Source: Pseudanabaena cinerea FACHB-1277 | Lineage (GTDB): Bacteria; Cyanobacteriota; Cyanobacteriia; Pseudanabaenales; Pseudanabaenaceae | Direction: 5' to 3' | Assembly (NCBI RefSeq): GCF_014696345.1 | Contig: NZ_JACJPY010000017.1 | Location: forward strand, 1-58,817 | DNA length: 58,817 nt | Part shown: positions 48,631 through 57,372 of the stretch, in pieces | How positions within the stretch are numbered: position 1 is the stretch's first letter | Layout: each line of letters opens with the position of its first letter | Made by a program: the position numbers and the translations under genes | Notes under the pieces: generated by a model | What the model was told of the DNA's origin: nothing | The model's input: the letters and a program-made list of their open reading frames with translations, nothing else | The model's database searches: none

Positions 48631-50813
48631 TAAGCGATCCATATCTCACCTCCTTTTTTGTTTTTAAAGGTATAAGCCAATGTATCTAGTAACATAGCTG
48701 ATTGCCCAAAGGCGATCGCATAGCTTGGCACAGGATCAAGGAGAGTTTGCTGGTCACAAATCCCATAGATCTGAAAATGCATCGGCAATAGCAACTTCGC
48801 TTTTATTTCGGCAACTGGACGATTGAGGACATAAGCAACGATCGCTTGTTTTTTCAACCGTTCATTAACTTTGTCAATCCATCGGTTATCTGGTTGCCAG
48901 ACCCCAATCCCTGAAAGGACTTGAACCTTCCAACTATCAGCAACCTCTTTAAGGTCGCCGTTATATGCAAATTTCCAGTTAGAGCGCTCCTCCCTGTAAC
49001 TCAACAACTTCATAAAGCCCATACAATACTCAAAGCGACTTTTGGGGATTGGCTGACCTGTGCGCTCTGATGTTTCCTTGAGCAGACGCATAAACGCCGC
49101 CTCAGTCATTGGCTCAATCTCTAAATTACTGAGAATGCCTGACAAGTCGTAAGTTTTAAAGCGATCGCCTTCATATGGCTCTGTCATGTCATAAAGTCCA
49201 CATTGCAACGGACTCGACCCACGAAAACTACTAGCATCTTCAGCGATCGGATTACCCTTGTCTTTATTAAATTTCTCCTGCCATTCCACTTGGCAAGCTT
49301 TTACCTTACCCGCAATCTTACCCAAACTCACACCAAAAACCTGTTCACAATCGGCGCGAAATTGGTCACGACTAGCTGCATATTGTTGAGAGATCGTCTT
49401 ATGCCCCAGCTTGCGATACAAATCAAAAGACTGCAAAGCACCCCAACGACTGTAATAATTTTTAAAATCGTTGATTCTGCGATAAGTGGTGTAAATGTTT
49501 TCACTCAAAAAAGCGCGATCATAAGTTCCATTTTTAGTAAATGGCGAATCTGCTTTCTCAAATAAACGCTCAATCAAATAATTAGGTGCAAGGGTATAAG
49601 CAACAAACCGATCAAACTTTATTTCTTGTCCATAAGCATTCACATACCCTCGATGTCGTCCCAATCTTCCCAAACGCTGAATAAAACTACCTGAATCCGC
49701 CGATTCAAAAATCAAAAAATTAATCTTAAAGTCCACACCCACATCAATCGTGCTTGTTCCCAACACCAAATCACAGGCAAGCGATCGCTCTTTCACAGTT
49801 TTGCTAGATAAGCCCGTATTTTCGCCAACCGTTAACCCATGCTTTGCAAAAGCTTCCGCAAACAAAGGCGTTAACCTTTTCACCGAAGCGATCGAATTGA
49901 GAATAATCGCGCCTTTTGTCCCACGATGTTCTAAAAAATGGTTCAAAATTAGACCTAGATTATCTTTGAGCCAAGTCTCAGATGCTTTACTCACCGATTC
50001 TAACGGTACAAAATGTAAAGTAATTTCTCGCGTTACTAGTCGCCATTTATCCTGCTCAAGTTGTTGCGATCGCACTTCAGTATCAGGGAATTGATACTTA
50101 CCCGAAGCTTTAGGATCGATTAATTTGTATCGCAATTTTGCTTTGTCTAATCTCTCCAGTAACTGCTGATCAGGAGTTGCCGACAGAAATAGAAACTTCT
50201 TACGGCGATTGGTAAGATGAATTAACAGCATTGTATTGAGAACACTCGCAATCTGGGGAGCGCTGAATACATGAAACTCATCAAATATGAACAGGTTAAA
50301 ATCCTTGTCAATTCTGCCCCAAAGCTTATCTGGACTATCTTTCGGCATTAAATAAGCGCCACGATGTAAGTAATGGAAGATATCAGGATTAGTAATTAAG
50401 ATTTCGCGTTGACTACCATGAGTAGCGATCGCTGCGGACTTTTTAATACCTTCATTCTCTGCATATAACTCTAGTTCCGCACTATTTAATCTCGCTATTC
50501 GAGGCTCATTTCGAGGTTGAAAATTTTCTACATACTGACGAATTTGATTTTCTTGATCTCGCGCCAATTCATTAGTTGGATAGAGTGCGATCGCCTCTGT
50601 ATTGCCTTGCAAGACTCCCAAATAAGCCGCTAAGCTTTTACCATCGCCAGTCATGGCAGTATTAAACACCACATCAATATCAGGATCTTGCAAAGCTCTA
50701 AATGTTTCTAACTGATGCCAAGCCAATCGCCAACCGTCAGGAACTTCGATCCCTTTTGGGGTTTCCACCGTCTCAGAATAAACAGGCTTGAGAACTATTT
50801 TGTATTCCGTCAT
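48630..50813 (-). CDS. cas3: Type I-D helicase Cas3' (no HD domain)
   Basis: This 727-residue SF2 helicase has Walker A NTAMTGDGKS (residues 51-60), a DEFH box (178-181), SAT (211-213) and motif VI QRLGRLGRHRG. It lacks an HD domain, consistent with type I-D, where Cas10d carries the nuclease; it should unwind target DNA after R-loop formation. The start ATG overlaps the stop of a small upstream frame derived from a Uma2 gene end (TTATGA). It is separated from the effector operon by the winged-helix gene and the mini-array. Confidence 0.93.
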   Translation of the reverse strand: MTEYKIVLKPVYSETVETPKGIEVPDGWRLAWHQLETFRALQDPDIDVVFNTAMTGDGKSLAAYLGVLQGNTEAIALYPTNELARDQENQIRQYVENFQPRNEPRIARLNSAELELYAENEGIKKSAAIATHGSQREILITNPDIFHYLHRGAYLMPKDSPDKLWGRIDKDFNLFIFDEFHVFSAPQIASVLNTMLLIHLTNRRKKFLFLSATPDQQLLERLDKAKLRYKLIDPKASGKYQFPDTEVRSQQLEQDKWRLVTREITLHFVPLESVSKASETWLKDNLGLILNHFLEHRGTKGAIILNSIASVKRLTPLFAEAFAKHGLTVGENTGLSSKTVKERSLACDLVLGTSTIDVGVDFKINFLIFESADSGSFIQRLGRLGRHRGYVNAYGQEIKFDRFVAYTLAPNYLIERLFEKADSPFTKNGTYDRAFLSENIYTTYRRINDFKNYYSRWGALQSFDLYRKLGHKTISQQYAASRDQFRADCEQVFGVSLGKIAGKVKACQVEWQEKFNKDKGNPIAEDASSFRGSSPLQCGLYDMTEPYEGDRFKTYDLSGILSNLEIEPMTEAAFMRLLKETSERTGQPIPKSRFEYCMGFMKLLSYREERSNWKFAYNGDLKEVADSWKVQVLSGIGVWQPDNRWIDKVNERLKKQAIVAYVLNRPVAEIKAKLLLPMHFQIYGICDQQTLLDPVPSYAIAFGQSAMLLDTLAYTFKNKKGGEIWIA

Positions 50814-50814
50814 A

Positions 50815-50874
50815 ACCTTACATCCTCATAAATATCGGAAAGAGCGATCGCTAAATTATCTACAGTCACAAATC
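50815..50874 (-). pseudogene. Uma2 gene 3-prime fragment in front of cas3
   Basis: On the minus strand this reads (V)TVDNLAIALSDIYEDVRL then TGA, the same ending as the intact Uma2 gene at 51228. It is preceded by a strong AGAGGAGGA ribosome-binding site and a possible GTG start, and its stop overlaps the cas3 ATG. It may act as a 19-codon leader coupling translation into cas3. Confidence 0.6.
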
Positions 50875-50895
50875 CTCCTCTCATTCATTCAATAT

Positions 50896-51159
50896 TCATG
50901 CTGCCTGTCGATTTTGACTTTGAATCAATGGAATATCTCTAAAATATCCCCTTGACATTTCAGCACCGTAGGCAATGCAAGCCAAAATATCCGATCTTTC
51001 AATACCCGAATATTCTTCGAGAATCTCTTCAAAAGTTGCGCCACTAGCAAGTAAATCGAGAATCGTAGAAACCCAAATACGATGCCCACGAATACAAGGA
51101 TTGCCAAAGCAAATCGCGGGATCGATAGAAATTCGTGACAGTAAATTATTGTTTGACAT
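50896..51159 (-). CDS. DUF433 small protein, possible antitoxin
   Basis: The 87-residue protein matches DUF433: RISIDPAICFGNPCIRGHRIWVSTILDLLASGATFEEILEEYSGIERSDILACIAYGAE. The family has a winged-helix-like fold and often sits next to a PIN-like (DUF5615) toxin as the antitoxin. No such partner is seen next to it. It lies between two copies of the Uma2 3-prime end, so the region may have been duplicated. Confidence 0.85.
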   Translation of the reverse strand: MSNNNLLSRISIDPAICFGNPCIRGHRIWVSTILDLLASGATFEEILEEYSGIERSDILACIAYGAEMSRGYFRDIPLIQSQNRQAA

Positions 51160-51227
51160 AGCTTTTTCTCACAGCTTACAAATTTAAAATCGATAGTTTT
51201 ATATAATAATTTTATGATAAATAGCTA

Positions 51228-51794
51228 TCATAACCTCACATCCTCATAAATATCAGAAAGCGCGATCGCCAAATCAATCGACTGCAAATGCAAACTGTCA
51301 CCCACACCCAAACACTGCACCAACCAACCATCACGATCGCGGCGATAAAGCTCTACCTTCATCTCAGACTGCGAAACTAAAACATATTCCTGCAAAGACT
51401 CCAATCTTTGATAATTAAAACGTTTCTCCCGCCGATCTAGCATAGCTGTTAAAGGTGATAGAACTTCGATTAATAGACAAGGCTTCTGTTTAACATAAGC
51501 ATCATTGTCCACGCGATCGCCTGTCACCATCACATCAGGATAGTAAGTGGCATTACTTGCCGAGGAAATTGTGAGCTTCATATCCAAAGCAAACAACCGC
51601 AAATTCCGACCACGCAAACGCTGATGAATAGTTGCAACCAGATTGCAAACAATTAAATTATGATTCGCATCCGTTCCCGCGATCGCGAAGACCTGATTAT
51701 TCACAAAATCATGCTTAATTGAACTGATGCACTCACGATCAAGATATTCCGCATAGGTCAGTTCAGGCTGCTTGACAAACGGCACTTGCAACAT
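51228..51794 (-). CDS. Uma2 family (DUF820) nuclease-like protein
   Basis: This 188-residue PD-(D/E)XK-fold protein is of the kind found in large numbers in cyanobacteria. The sequence shows LTYAEYLDRE, a YYPDVMVTGD segment with the conserved Asp, and LLIEVLSPLT with the Glu, then QEYVLVSQ. Nuclease activity is predicted from the fold, and the biological role is unknown. The last 17 codons are duplicated in front of cas3. Confidence 0.88.
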   Translation of the reverse strand: MLQVPFVKQPELTYAEYLDRECISSIKHDFVNNQVFAIAGTDANHNLIVCNLVATIHQRLRGRNLRLFALDMKLTISSASNATYYPDVMVTGDRVDNDAYVKQKPCLLIEVLSPLTAMLDRREKRFNYQRLESLQEYVLVSQSEMKVELYRRDRDGWLVQCLGVGDSLHLQSIDLAIALSDIYEDVRL

Positions 51795-51998
51795 AAAGTT
51801 AGACTCCGCAAATCAAATTTCAACATAAAATTAAATACTGTCCGTAAACTGTTGAATAAATAAATACTTGCATATAAAATATAATCTTACAACCCCATTG
51901 CAGATTAAAGTACACGGACACTTTAAGACAAGAAAAAATACTTAGCGATCGCCTATGATGAAATTAGCCAAAACTATTCCCCTGATAGGTCAACAAAC

Positions 51999-52625
51999 AT
52001 GAGACTTTTAGAAGTTTTAGCCCATACCCCCATCGACTTCTCCAACACCGAAGAACAAAGGTTAATCATCAACGGCGTGACATGGGAGCAGTACAGCACC
52101 CTTGTCAATATTTATACCGATGAATACCCCTCTCTCCACATGACCTATCTCAATGGAGTTCTAGAAATCATGACCACATCCAACGAACATGAACGCCTAA
52201 AAAAAATCTTTGCCCGACTGCTTGAGATGTATTTCGTGGAGCGACAGATCGATCTCAATGGTTATGGTCAAACCACCTTTAGACAAGAACTAGCCCAGAG
52301 AGGACTAGAACCCGATGAATGCTATTGTTTTGGCGCACTCAAAGAAGTCCCCGACATCGCGATCGAAATCGTCATCAGCAGTGGCGGCATCGACAAATTA
52401 GAAGTATATCGAGGCTTAGGCATCCCTGAAGTCTGGTTTTGGTATGTCAAACAGCAACAATGGAAACTCTATCACCTCAGAGAAACTGACAACGAACCAC
52501 AACACGAACTCATTCCCCACAGCAAATTTCTCCCAGAACTAGACTTCGATTTACTCAATCAATTTGCGAAGGAGACTAGTCAGACAAACGCGGTGATTGC
52601 ATATCGGAAGGCTATTAGCTGTTAG
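51999..52625 (+). CDS. Uma2 family (DUF820) nuclease-like protein
   Basis: This 208-residue second Uma2-family protein is on the other strand. It shows WEQYSTLVNIY, LNGVLEIMTTSNEHERLKKIFARLLEMYF, a PDIAIEIVISSGGIDKLEVYRGLGIPEVWFWY core with the conserved Asp and Glu, and an LPELDFDLLNQF tail. The stop codon falls in the first heptad repeat unit (TTAGC), so the extreme C-terminus may have been altered by the repeat. Divergent from the preceding Uma2 gene. Confidence 0.88.
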   Translation: MRLLEVLAHTPIDFSNTEEQRLIINGVTWEQYSTLVNIYTDEYPSLHMTYLNGVLEIMTTSNEHERLKKIFARLLEMYFVERQIDLNGYGQTTFRQELAQRGLEPDECYCFGALKEVPDIAIEIVISSGGIDKLEVYRGLGIPEVWFWYVKQQQWKLYHLRETDNEPQHELIPHSKFLPELDFDLLNQFAKETSQTNAVIAYRKAISC

Positions 52626-52798
52626 CTGTTAGCTGTTAGCGATTAGCTGTTAGCGATTAGCTGTTAGCGATTAGCTGTTAGCTGATGATTGCAATCAATG
52701 AATGCAGATGATAAAAATATCCATACCTCAAAAATCCCCAACCTAAAAAAGCTAAAAGCTAAAAGCTAACTGCTAACTGCTAAAAGCTAAAAGCTCCC
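52616..52798. repeat. Heptad short tandem repeats, inverted pair
   Basis: TTAGCTG/TTAGCGA heptads (52616-52683) and complementary GCTAAAA/GCTAACT heptads (52748-52795) flank a 64-bp centre and could form a long hairpin between the Uma2 and WYL genes. The same heptads occur throughout the cas adaptation region. Confidence 0.85.
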
Positions 52799-52809
52799 CC
52801 TCCCCCAAT

Positions 52810-53670
52810 ATGTCCCGTAAAGGCGAATCCATAACACTATCCATATCCGATCGCGACAAATCTCAACTCGAAGCGATCGCGCTAGAACTTGGCATGATGT
52901 GGGGCGATCGCCCAAATATCTCCAAACTAGTCGAAGCGATCGCCCGTAAGCAAATCCAAATCTCCAAAAATAATGACTGGGCAAGCGATCGCATTGAAAC
53001 ACTTTCGCGTGCTTACAGGCTTTTTGTTGACTCTGGTGACTTGGAAAAAGCACAAATCATCGCACATCTATTACTAGAACGGAGTGAACTTAACACCCCA
53101 CTCCGTCGCGACATCGAGCGATTTCTCGATAAGCCCCCCCAAATTTGGCGACATACCATCGATCGCTACATCAAGCAACAACAGCCCTTTAGTTTGCAAT
53201 ACCTTGATGCTGCCGATCATCCCTATGAATTTGCCATTTATTATGCCAAAGTTACGCCCCATGACAAACGGTTATACCTTGATTGTTGGTGCAAAGATAT
53301 TGCCAGAGCCGATACAGTGAGCGCTTTACAGCATAACCGATGTCTTAGACTTGATCGTATTCCCCATGAAGCCGCAATTACTCCCATTCAGGGCAAATGG
53401 CGATCGCAACTGGATTACATTCATGTCACTTTTAATCTATCGGGAAATCTTGCCCACGCTTACCAAGAACGAGAGGAAGACATTGATAATACATGGCTGG
53501 ATAAAAATCCGCCCACCCGTCAAATTATTCGCAAAATTAGCAGCACCTTTTGGTTCTATCGCGAGATTCTGCCCTATGCCGAAGATTGCGAAATTATTGA
53601 GCCAATGGATGTGCGCGAAAAATTCAAAGAGAAGGTGCGATCTCTTTATCTTAAATATACAAAGGAGTGA
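52810..53670 (+). CDS. WYL-domain transcriptional regulator
   Basis: The 286-residue protein has a short N-terminal DNA-binding region (residues 1-50, with DRDKSQLEAIALELGM and NISKLVEAIARKQIQI) and a WYL domain (about 110-200: RYIKQQQPFSLQYLDAADHPYEFAIYYAKVTPHDKRLYLDCWCKD and LRLDRI). A C-terminal part contains RQIIRKISSTFWFYREILPYAEDCEIIEP. In Synechocystis a WYL protein next to the type I-D locus (Sll7009) represses that array. Position and family suggest the same job here. The inverted repeat in the leader promoter is a candidate target. Confidence 0.82.
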   Translation: MSRKGESITLSISDRDKSQLEAIALELGMMWGDRPNISKLVEAIARKQIQISKNNDWASDRIETLSRAYRLFVDSGDLEKAQIIAHLLLERSELNTPLRRDIERFLDKPPQIWRHTIDRYIKQQQPFSLQYLDAADHPYEFAIYYAKVTPHDKRLYLDCWCKDIARADTVSALQHNRCLRLDRIPHEAAITPIQGKWRSQLDYIHVTFNLSGNLAHAYQEREEDIDNTWLDKNPPTRQIIRKISSTFWFYREILPYAEDCEIIEPMDVREKFKEKVRSLYLKYTKE

Positions 53671-53673
53671 CAG

Positions 53674-53811
53674 GGCTGCTAATTCAATTAGGCTCTATTG
53701 GGTTTCCTTTAGATTCTTTCGCGATCGCTGTCCACATTTATACCAAGTTCTTCTAGAATCGTAAACATATAGCTGTCGCCAGAGATAAACATAAAGATGA
53801 CTAACGATCAA
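53674..53811. repeat. Right copy of the island-flanking direct repeat, split by 95 bp
   Basis: The 24-nt block (53674-53697) starts 4 bp after the WYL stop. The 19-nt block (53793-53811) covers the ATG and first five codons of the NACHT gene. Both match 9144-9186 exactly and in the same orientation, where they abut. The 95 bp between them hold no plus-strand gene; on the minus strand they read open as a 27-codon tail (MFISGDSYMFTILEELG...). Confidence 0.85.
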
Positions 53812-56800
53812 CCGAATGATAAATCTGATCAAAAGCCAGTAATGTCAACGGATACGCGCCGACAGTTAAGGCATCAACGGGTGCAAAAAGTTGTCAAGTA
53901 TTTAGGGCTTTTGACTGGTGGTTTGGGTGTCTTTGGTTCTGTGGGTTTATGGTGGTTGGGGCATCCTTCGGCAACAATGATTCTGACGGGATTCATTACG
54001 GCGGTGGGGACGGTTTTGGCGATCGCCTATAAGTTCATCTCCAATGTCACAAATAAGGTTTGGGACAAGATCGAGGAGGAGTTAGAAGGGCTAGAAGAGC
54101 CTTTGGCAAATTGGATTGTGGCTTGGCTGAAGAATGGCGCGATCGCTTTGTACTGGAATATTAATCCTAAGTTTCAGCGCGATTATTATCAGAGTTTGAT
54201 TGATAGTTTTCGAGAATTTCGGCTTGATGGCTTTCGGGTGGGGTTGCCTGTTCTGGATTTAGAGAATGTGTTTGTACCTTTGCGGGTAATTTCGGCGAGT
54301 CCTGAAAAGATATCAGGGGCAATGATTCACACCCATAGTCATAGTGGTAGTCAGGAAATATGGGATTTTTTAAGTAAAAGTAAGAAGTTTCAGAGCTATC
54401 GCCGTTTAGCGGTGGTGGGCGCTCCTGGATCGGGCAAAACAACGCTGTTGAAGTATTTGGCGCTGATTTATGCCAAGAAGAAGAATCAAGAGCATAATGC
54501 GCCCAAGTTTATTCCTGTGCTGTTGTATTTGCGGGATATTAGCGATCGCCTTGTGACCAGTCAGCCGCCGAATCTGTGCGAATTGATCGAGAGTCACATT
54601 AAGTCATTACCTAGCCATACCGATCTTACGCCGCCGCCAAATTGGATTCAAAATCAATTAGAGATTGGTAATTGCTTGGTGATGTTGGATGGATTGGATG
54701 AAGTGGCGGATGCAGAACAACGTCAAAAGGTGAGCCAATGGGTGAACAGTCAAATGGAAATCTATCGCCAAACGCCTTTCATTTTGACTTCGCGTCCTGA
54801 TGGTTACAATAGTGCGCCTGTAGATTTGGTGGGAACGGTGCTGAAGGTGCTGCCCTTTACCCACGCTCAGATGAAGGATTTCATTCATAGTTGGTATCCG
54901 CAAACGGAAATTATGAGTCGGGCGGGGCGGGATACGCCTGCGGTGAGGGCTGAGGCGAAAAAGAATGCTGATGATTTGATCGATCGCATTATCGATAATC
55001 GGGCGATCGCGGATATGGCGACAAATCCGCTTTTGGTGACGATGATTGCAACGGTGCATTATAACGGCAGTGCGCTACCCAAAGGGCGGGTGGATCTTTA
55101 TCAAAAGATCTGTGATGTGCTGTTGGGGGCGCGTCAGGCTGCGAAGCAGAATATTACTACGGCGTTAACGGGTGTGCAGAATAAGGCGGTTTTGCAGGTG
55201 TTGGCTTTGGAGCTAATGAAAGCGAAAACCCGCGAGTTTAGTCTTGATCAAGGTGAGAAGTTGATCGCTGATGAATTGGTTAAGGTGGCGGGAGGTTCGC
55301 TAACGGCTAGGGCGTTTTTGCTGCAAATCAAGGAGATTTGTGGATTGTTAATGGAACGAGAGTTAGGGGTTTATGAGTTCGCGCATTTGAGTTTTCAGGA
55401 ATATTTGGCGGCTTCGCAAATTAAGGAATCACAGGATGATACTTTGCTGACTGCCAATTTAGATGATCCTTGGTGGGCGGAGACGATCAGGCTCTATGCG
55501 GCGCAGGGTGATGCGACAAAGTTGATTGAGGCAGCGATCGCTAAGCCCACTGTCAAATCCTTGAGTCTTGCCTTTGATTGTTTGCAGGAGGCAGCGAAGG
55601 TGGAATCGGGGACGCGCCAAAGGTTAACGGATTTGTTGGAGGCGGGTTTGGAGTCGGATGATCCGCAAATTGCGAAGTTGGCGGCGGAGGTGAGTTTGTT
55701 ACGCAGGTTGAATAATTTGTGTAAGGTGAATGAGAATCTGGAAATTGATTTGAAATACATTACTTGTGCAGAATTTCAATTGTTCCTAGATGAAAAATAT
55801 GTTCCCAATCCAAGCAATCGCTTTGATCCTAAAGATGCGCGAAATCCAGTTATCACTAACAAACTAGAGACTGTACTTGAATTTTGTAATTGGTTGAATT
55901 TAAAAGCTCCATCGCTTAGTGGTAGTGGGGAATGTCTGGATCTTGATAGCTATTATCGATTGCCAGTTGGAGCAGAACTCTTAGCTCATAATGTACATAC
56001 TTCTTCACAGGTATGTTTCTGGACAATTGCGGAGAATAAATCTACTCACAACAAAATTCGCATTGTGAGAGCTTCACTAGATGCTGACTATATTCAATTG
56101 ACTAAATATCTAGCGGCGCAGGAATGGATAAAGGCTGACAACGAGACAGTGAGAGTGATCCTCAAATTGACAAATCAAGACGAAATCAATGTTGAGACTA
56201 TGCAGATGTTGTCTAATGCTGATATCAATACGATAAATCGCTTGTGGTTGTATTACTCCCACGGACTCTTTAGCTTAGGAATACAGTTCAATATTTGGGA
56301 AAGACTAGGCGGAAATCCCATAGCATCGTACTTACCATCTGCTCTGTGGTATTCCAATAATTCTGTAAGTCCCCAAGCCCTATTTGCGACATTTGCACGT
56401 AAATGGGATCAACTAGAAAAATTACCTTTTGAAAGCTCTCTATCTCAATCTCAATTTGATGTGATTACAGTCAATGAGCAAGGACAGGAAACTCAACGAA
56501 AACAGGCTTCGTCTCGATATTTTCACGAAAGTCTCGATCAAGATATGGAGTATTTGGCGATTCATATGGTGTTAATTCCTGCGGGTAGCTTTGTGATGGG
56601 AGCGCCTGCAAATGAAAAAGAAAGCAGAGACACTGAACGTCCACAGCATGAGGTGAAGGTTCCAGAATTCTTTATGGGTAAATATCCGATTACCCAATCC
56701 CAATGGCGAGTTGTGGCGGCTATGCCTAAAATCATGATAGATCTGAAACTCGATCCTTCTGGTTTCAAAAGCGATGCTCTCTCTGTGGAGAATGTGTCAT

Positions 56801-57372
56801 GGTATGAGGCAATGGAATTTTGTGCAAGATTATCCAATCACACAGGACGCGCATATCGCTTACCTAGCGAAGCAGAATGGGAATATGCCTGTCGCGCAGG
56901 AACAACAACGCCATTCCATTTTGGCGAAGCTATCACTCCCGAAATTGTTAACCACAACGGTTATCGCCGTATCAGCCCACCACCAAATCCTGCTTTTTTA
57001 ATGCTCAAACCTGTGGGCAGTTTTCCCCCTAATGCCTTTGGTTTGTACGATATGCATGGCAATGTCTGGGAATGGTGCGCTGATGATTGGCATGACAGTT
57101 ATAAAGGAGCGCCCACGGATGGCAGCGCATGGGTTGATGGTAATCGAAAATTATATAGAGATCGCACTTTGAACAAATCTAACAATCCTTCTAAAACGCT
57201 TCAGAAGATGACAGATCTTATACTAATTTTTATGGGAGCCAATGAACCGTTAAAGCTGCTACGCGGTGGTTCGTGGCGAAGCTTTGCTTGTTATTCTGCA
57301 TATCGTATTAACGACCTTAACAATTTGGATTGCTACCCTCATGGTTTTAGAGTTGCTTGCTCTTTGCTGTGA
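53797..57372 (+). CDS. NACHT-GUN4-FGE/SUMF1 fusion protein
   Basis: This 1191-residue NLR-like protein has two N-terminal membrane helices (about 35-75). A NACHT NTPase follows, with Walker A GAPGSGKTT (208-216), Walker B LVMLDGLDEVAD (from 294) and the NACHT-associated FAHLSFQEYLAA helix (about 525-540). A GUN4-like domain (about 755-880) reads KYLAAQEWIKADNETVRVILKL ... DINTINRLWLYYSHGLFSLGIQFNIWERLGG. A C-terminal formylglycine-generating-enzyme/C-type-lectin fold (about 915-1191) has MVLIPAGSFVMG, GLYDMHGNVWEWCADDW and LLRGGSW ... GFRVAC. Bacterial NACHT proteins are often anti-phage sensors, and the CRISPR neighbourhood fits. Ligand and output are unknown. An alternative start is Met16. 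Confidence 0.85.
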   Translation: MTNDQPNDKSDQKPVMSTDTRRQLRHQRVQKVVKYLGLLTGGLGVFGSVGLWWLGHPSATMILTGFITAVGTVLAIAYKFISNVTNKVWDKIEEELEGLEEPLANWIVAWLKNGAIALYWNINPKFQRDYYQSLIDSFREFRLDGFRVGLPVLDLENVFVPLRVISASPEKISGAMIHTHSHSGSQEIWDFLSKSKKFQSYRRLAVVGAPGSGKTTLLKYLALIYAKKKNQEHNAPKFIPVLLYLRDISDRLVTSQPPNLCELIESHIKSLPSHTDLTPPPNWIQNQLEIGNCLVMLDGLDEVADAEQRQKVSQWVNSQMEIYRQTPFILTSRPDGYNSAPVDLVGTVLKVLPFTHAQMKDFIHSWYPQTEIMSRAGRDTPAVRAEAKKNADDLIDRIIDNRAIADMATNPLLVTMIATVHYNGSALPKGRVDLYQKICDVLLGARQAAKQNITTALTGVQNKAVLQVLALELMKAKTREFSLDQGEKLIADELVKVAGGSLTARAFLLQIKEICGLLMERELGVYEFAHLSFQEYLAASQIKESQDDTLLTANLDDPWWAETIRLYAAQGDATKLIEAAIAKPTVKSLSLAFDCLQEAAKVESGTRQRLTDLLEAGLESDDPQIAKLAAEVSLLRRLNNLCKVNENLEIDLKYITCAEFQLFLDEKYVPNPSNRFDPKDARNPVITNKLETVLEFCNWLNLKAPSLSGSGECLDLDSYYRLPVGAELLAHNVHTSSQVCFWTIAENKSTHNKIRIVRASLDADYIQLTKYLAAQEWIKADNETVRVILKLTNQDEINVETMQMLSNADINTINRLWLYYSHGLFSLGIQFNIWERLGGNPIASYLPSALWYSNNSVSPQALFATFARKWDQLEKLPFESSLSQSQFDVITVNEQGQETQRKQASSRYFHESLDQDMEYLAIHMVLIPAGSFVMGAPANEKESRDTERPQHEVKVPEFFMGKYPITQSQWRVVAAMPKIMIDLKLDPSGFKSDALSVENVSWYEAMEFCARLSNHTGRAYRLPSEAEWEYACRAGTTTPFHFGEAITPEIVNHNGYRRISPPPNPAFLMLKPVGSFPPNAFGLYDMHGNVWEWCADDWHDSYKGAPTDGSAWVDGNRKLYRDRTLNKSNNPSKTLQKMTDLILIFMGANEPLKLLRGGSWRSFACYSAYRINDLNNLDCYPHGFRVACSLL

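Noticed and set aside
48900-48927. 14-nt match to the CRISPR repeat (CAATCCCTGAAAGG) inside cas3
   Set aside because: It lies in conserved helicase coding sequence with no second repeat one period away. Probably chance, though a self-match is worth a quick check.
53797-57372. Several opposite-strand and out-of-frame open frames within the NACHT gene
   Set aside because: They are shadows of a long gene with clear conserved domains throughout.
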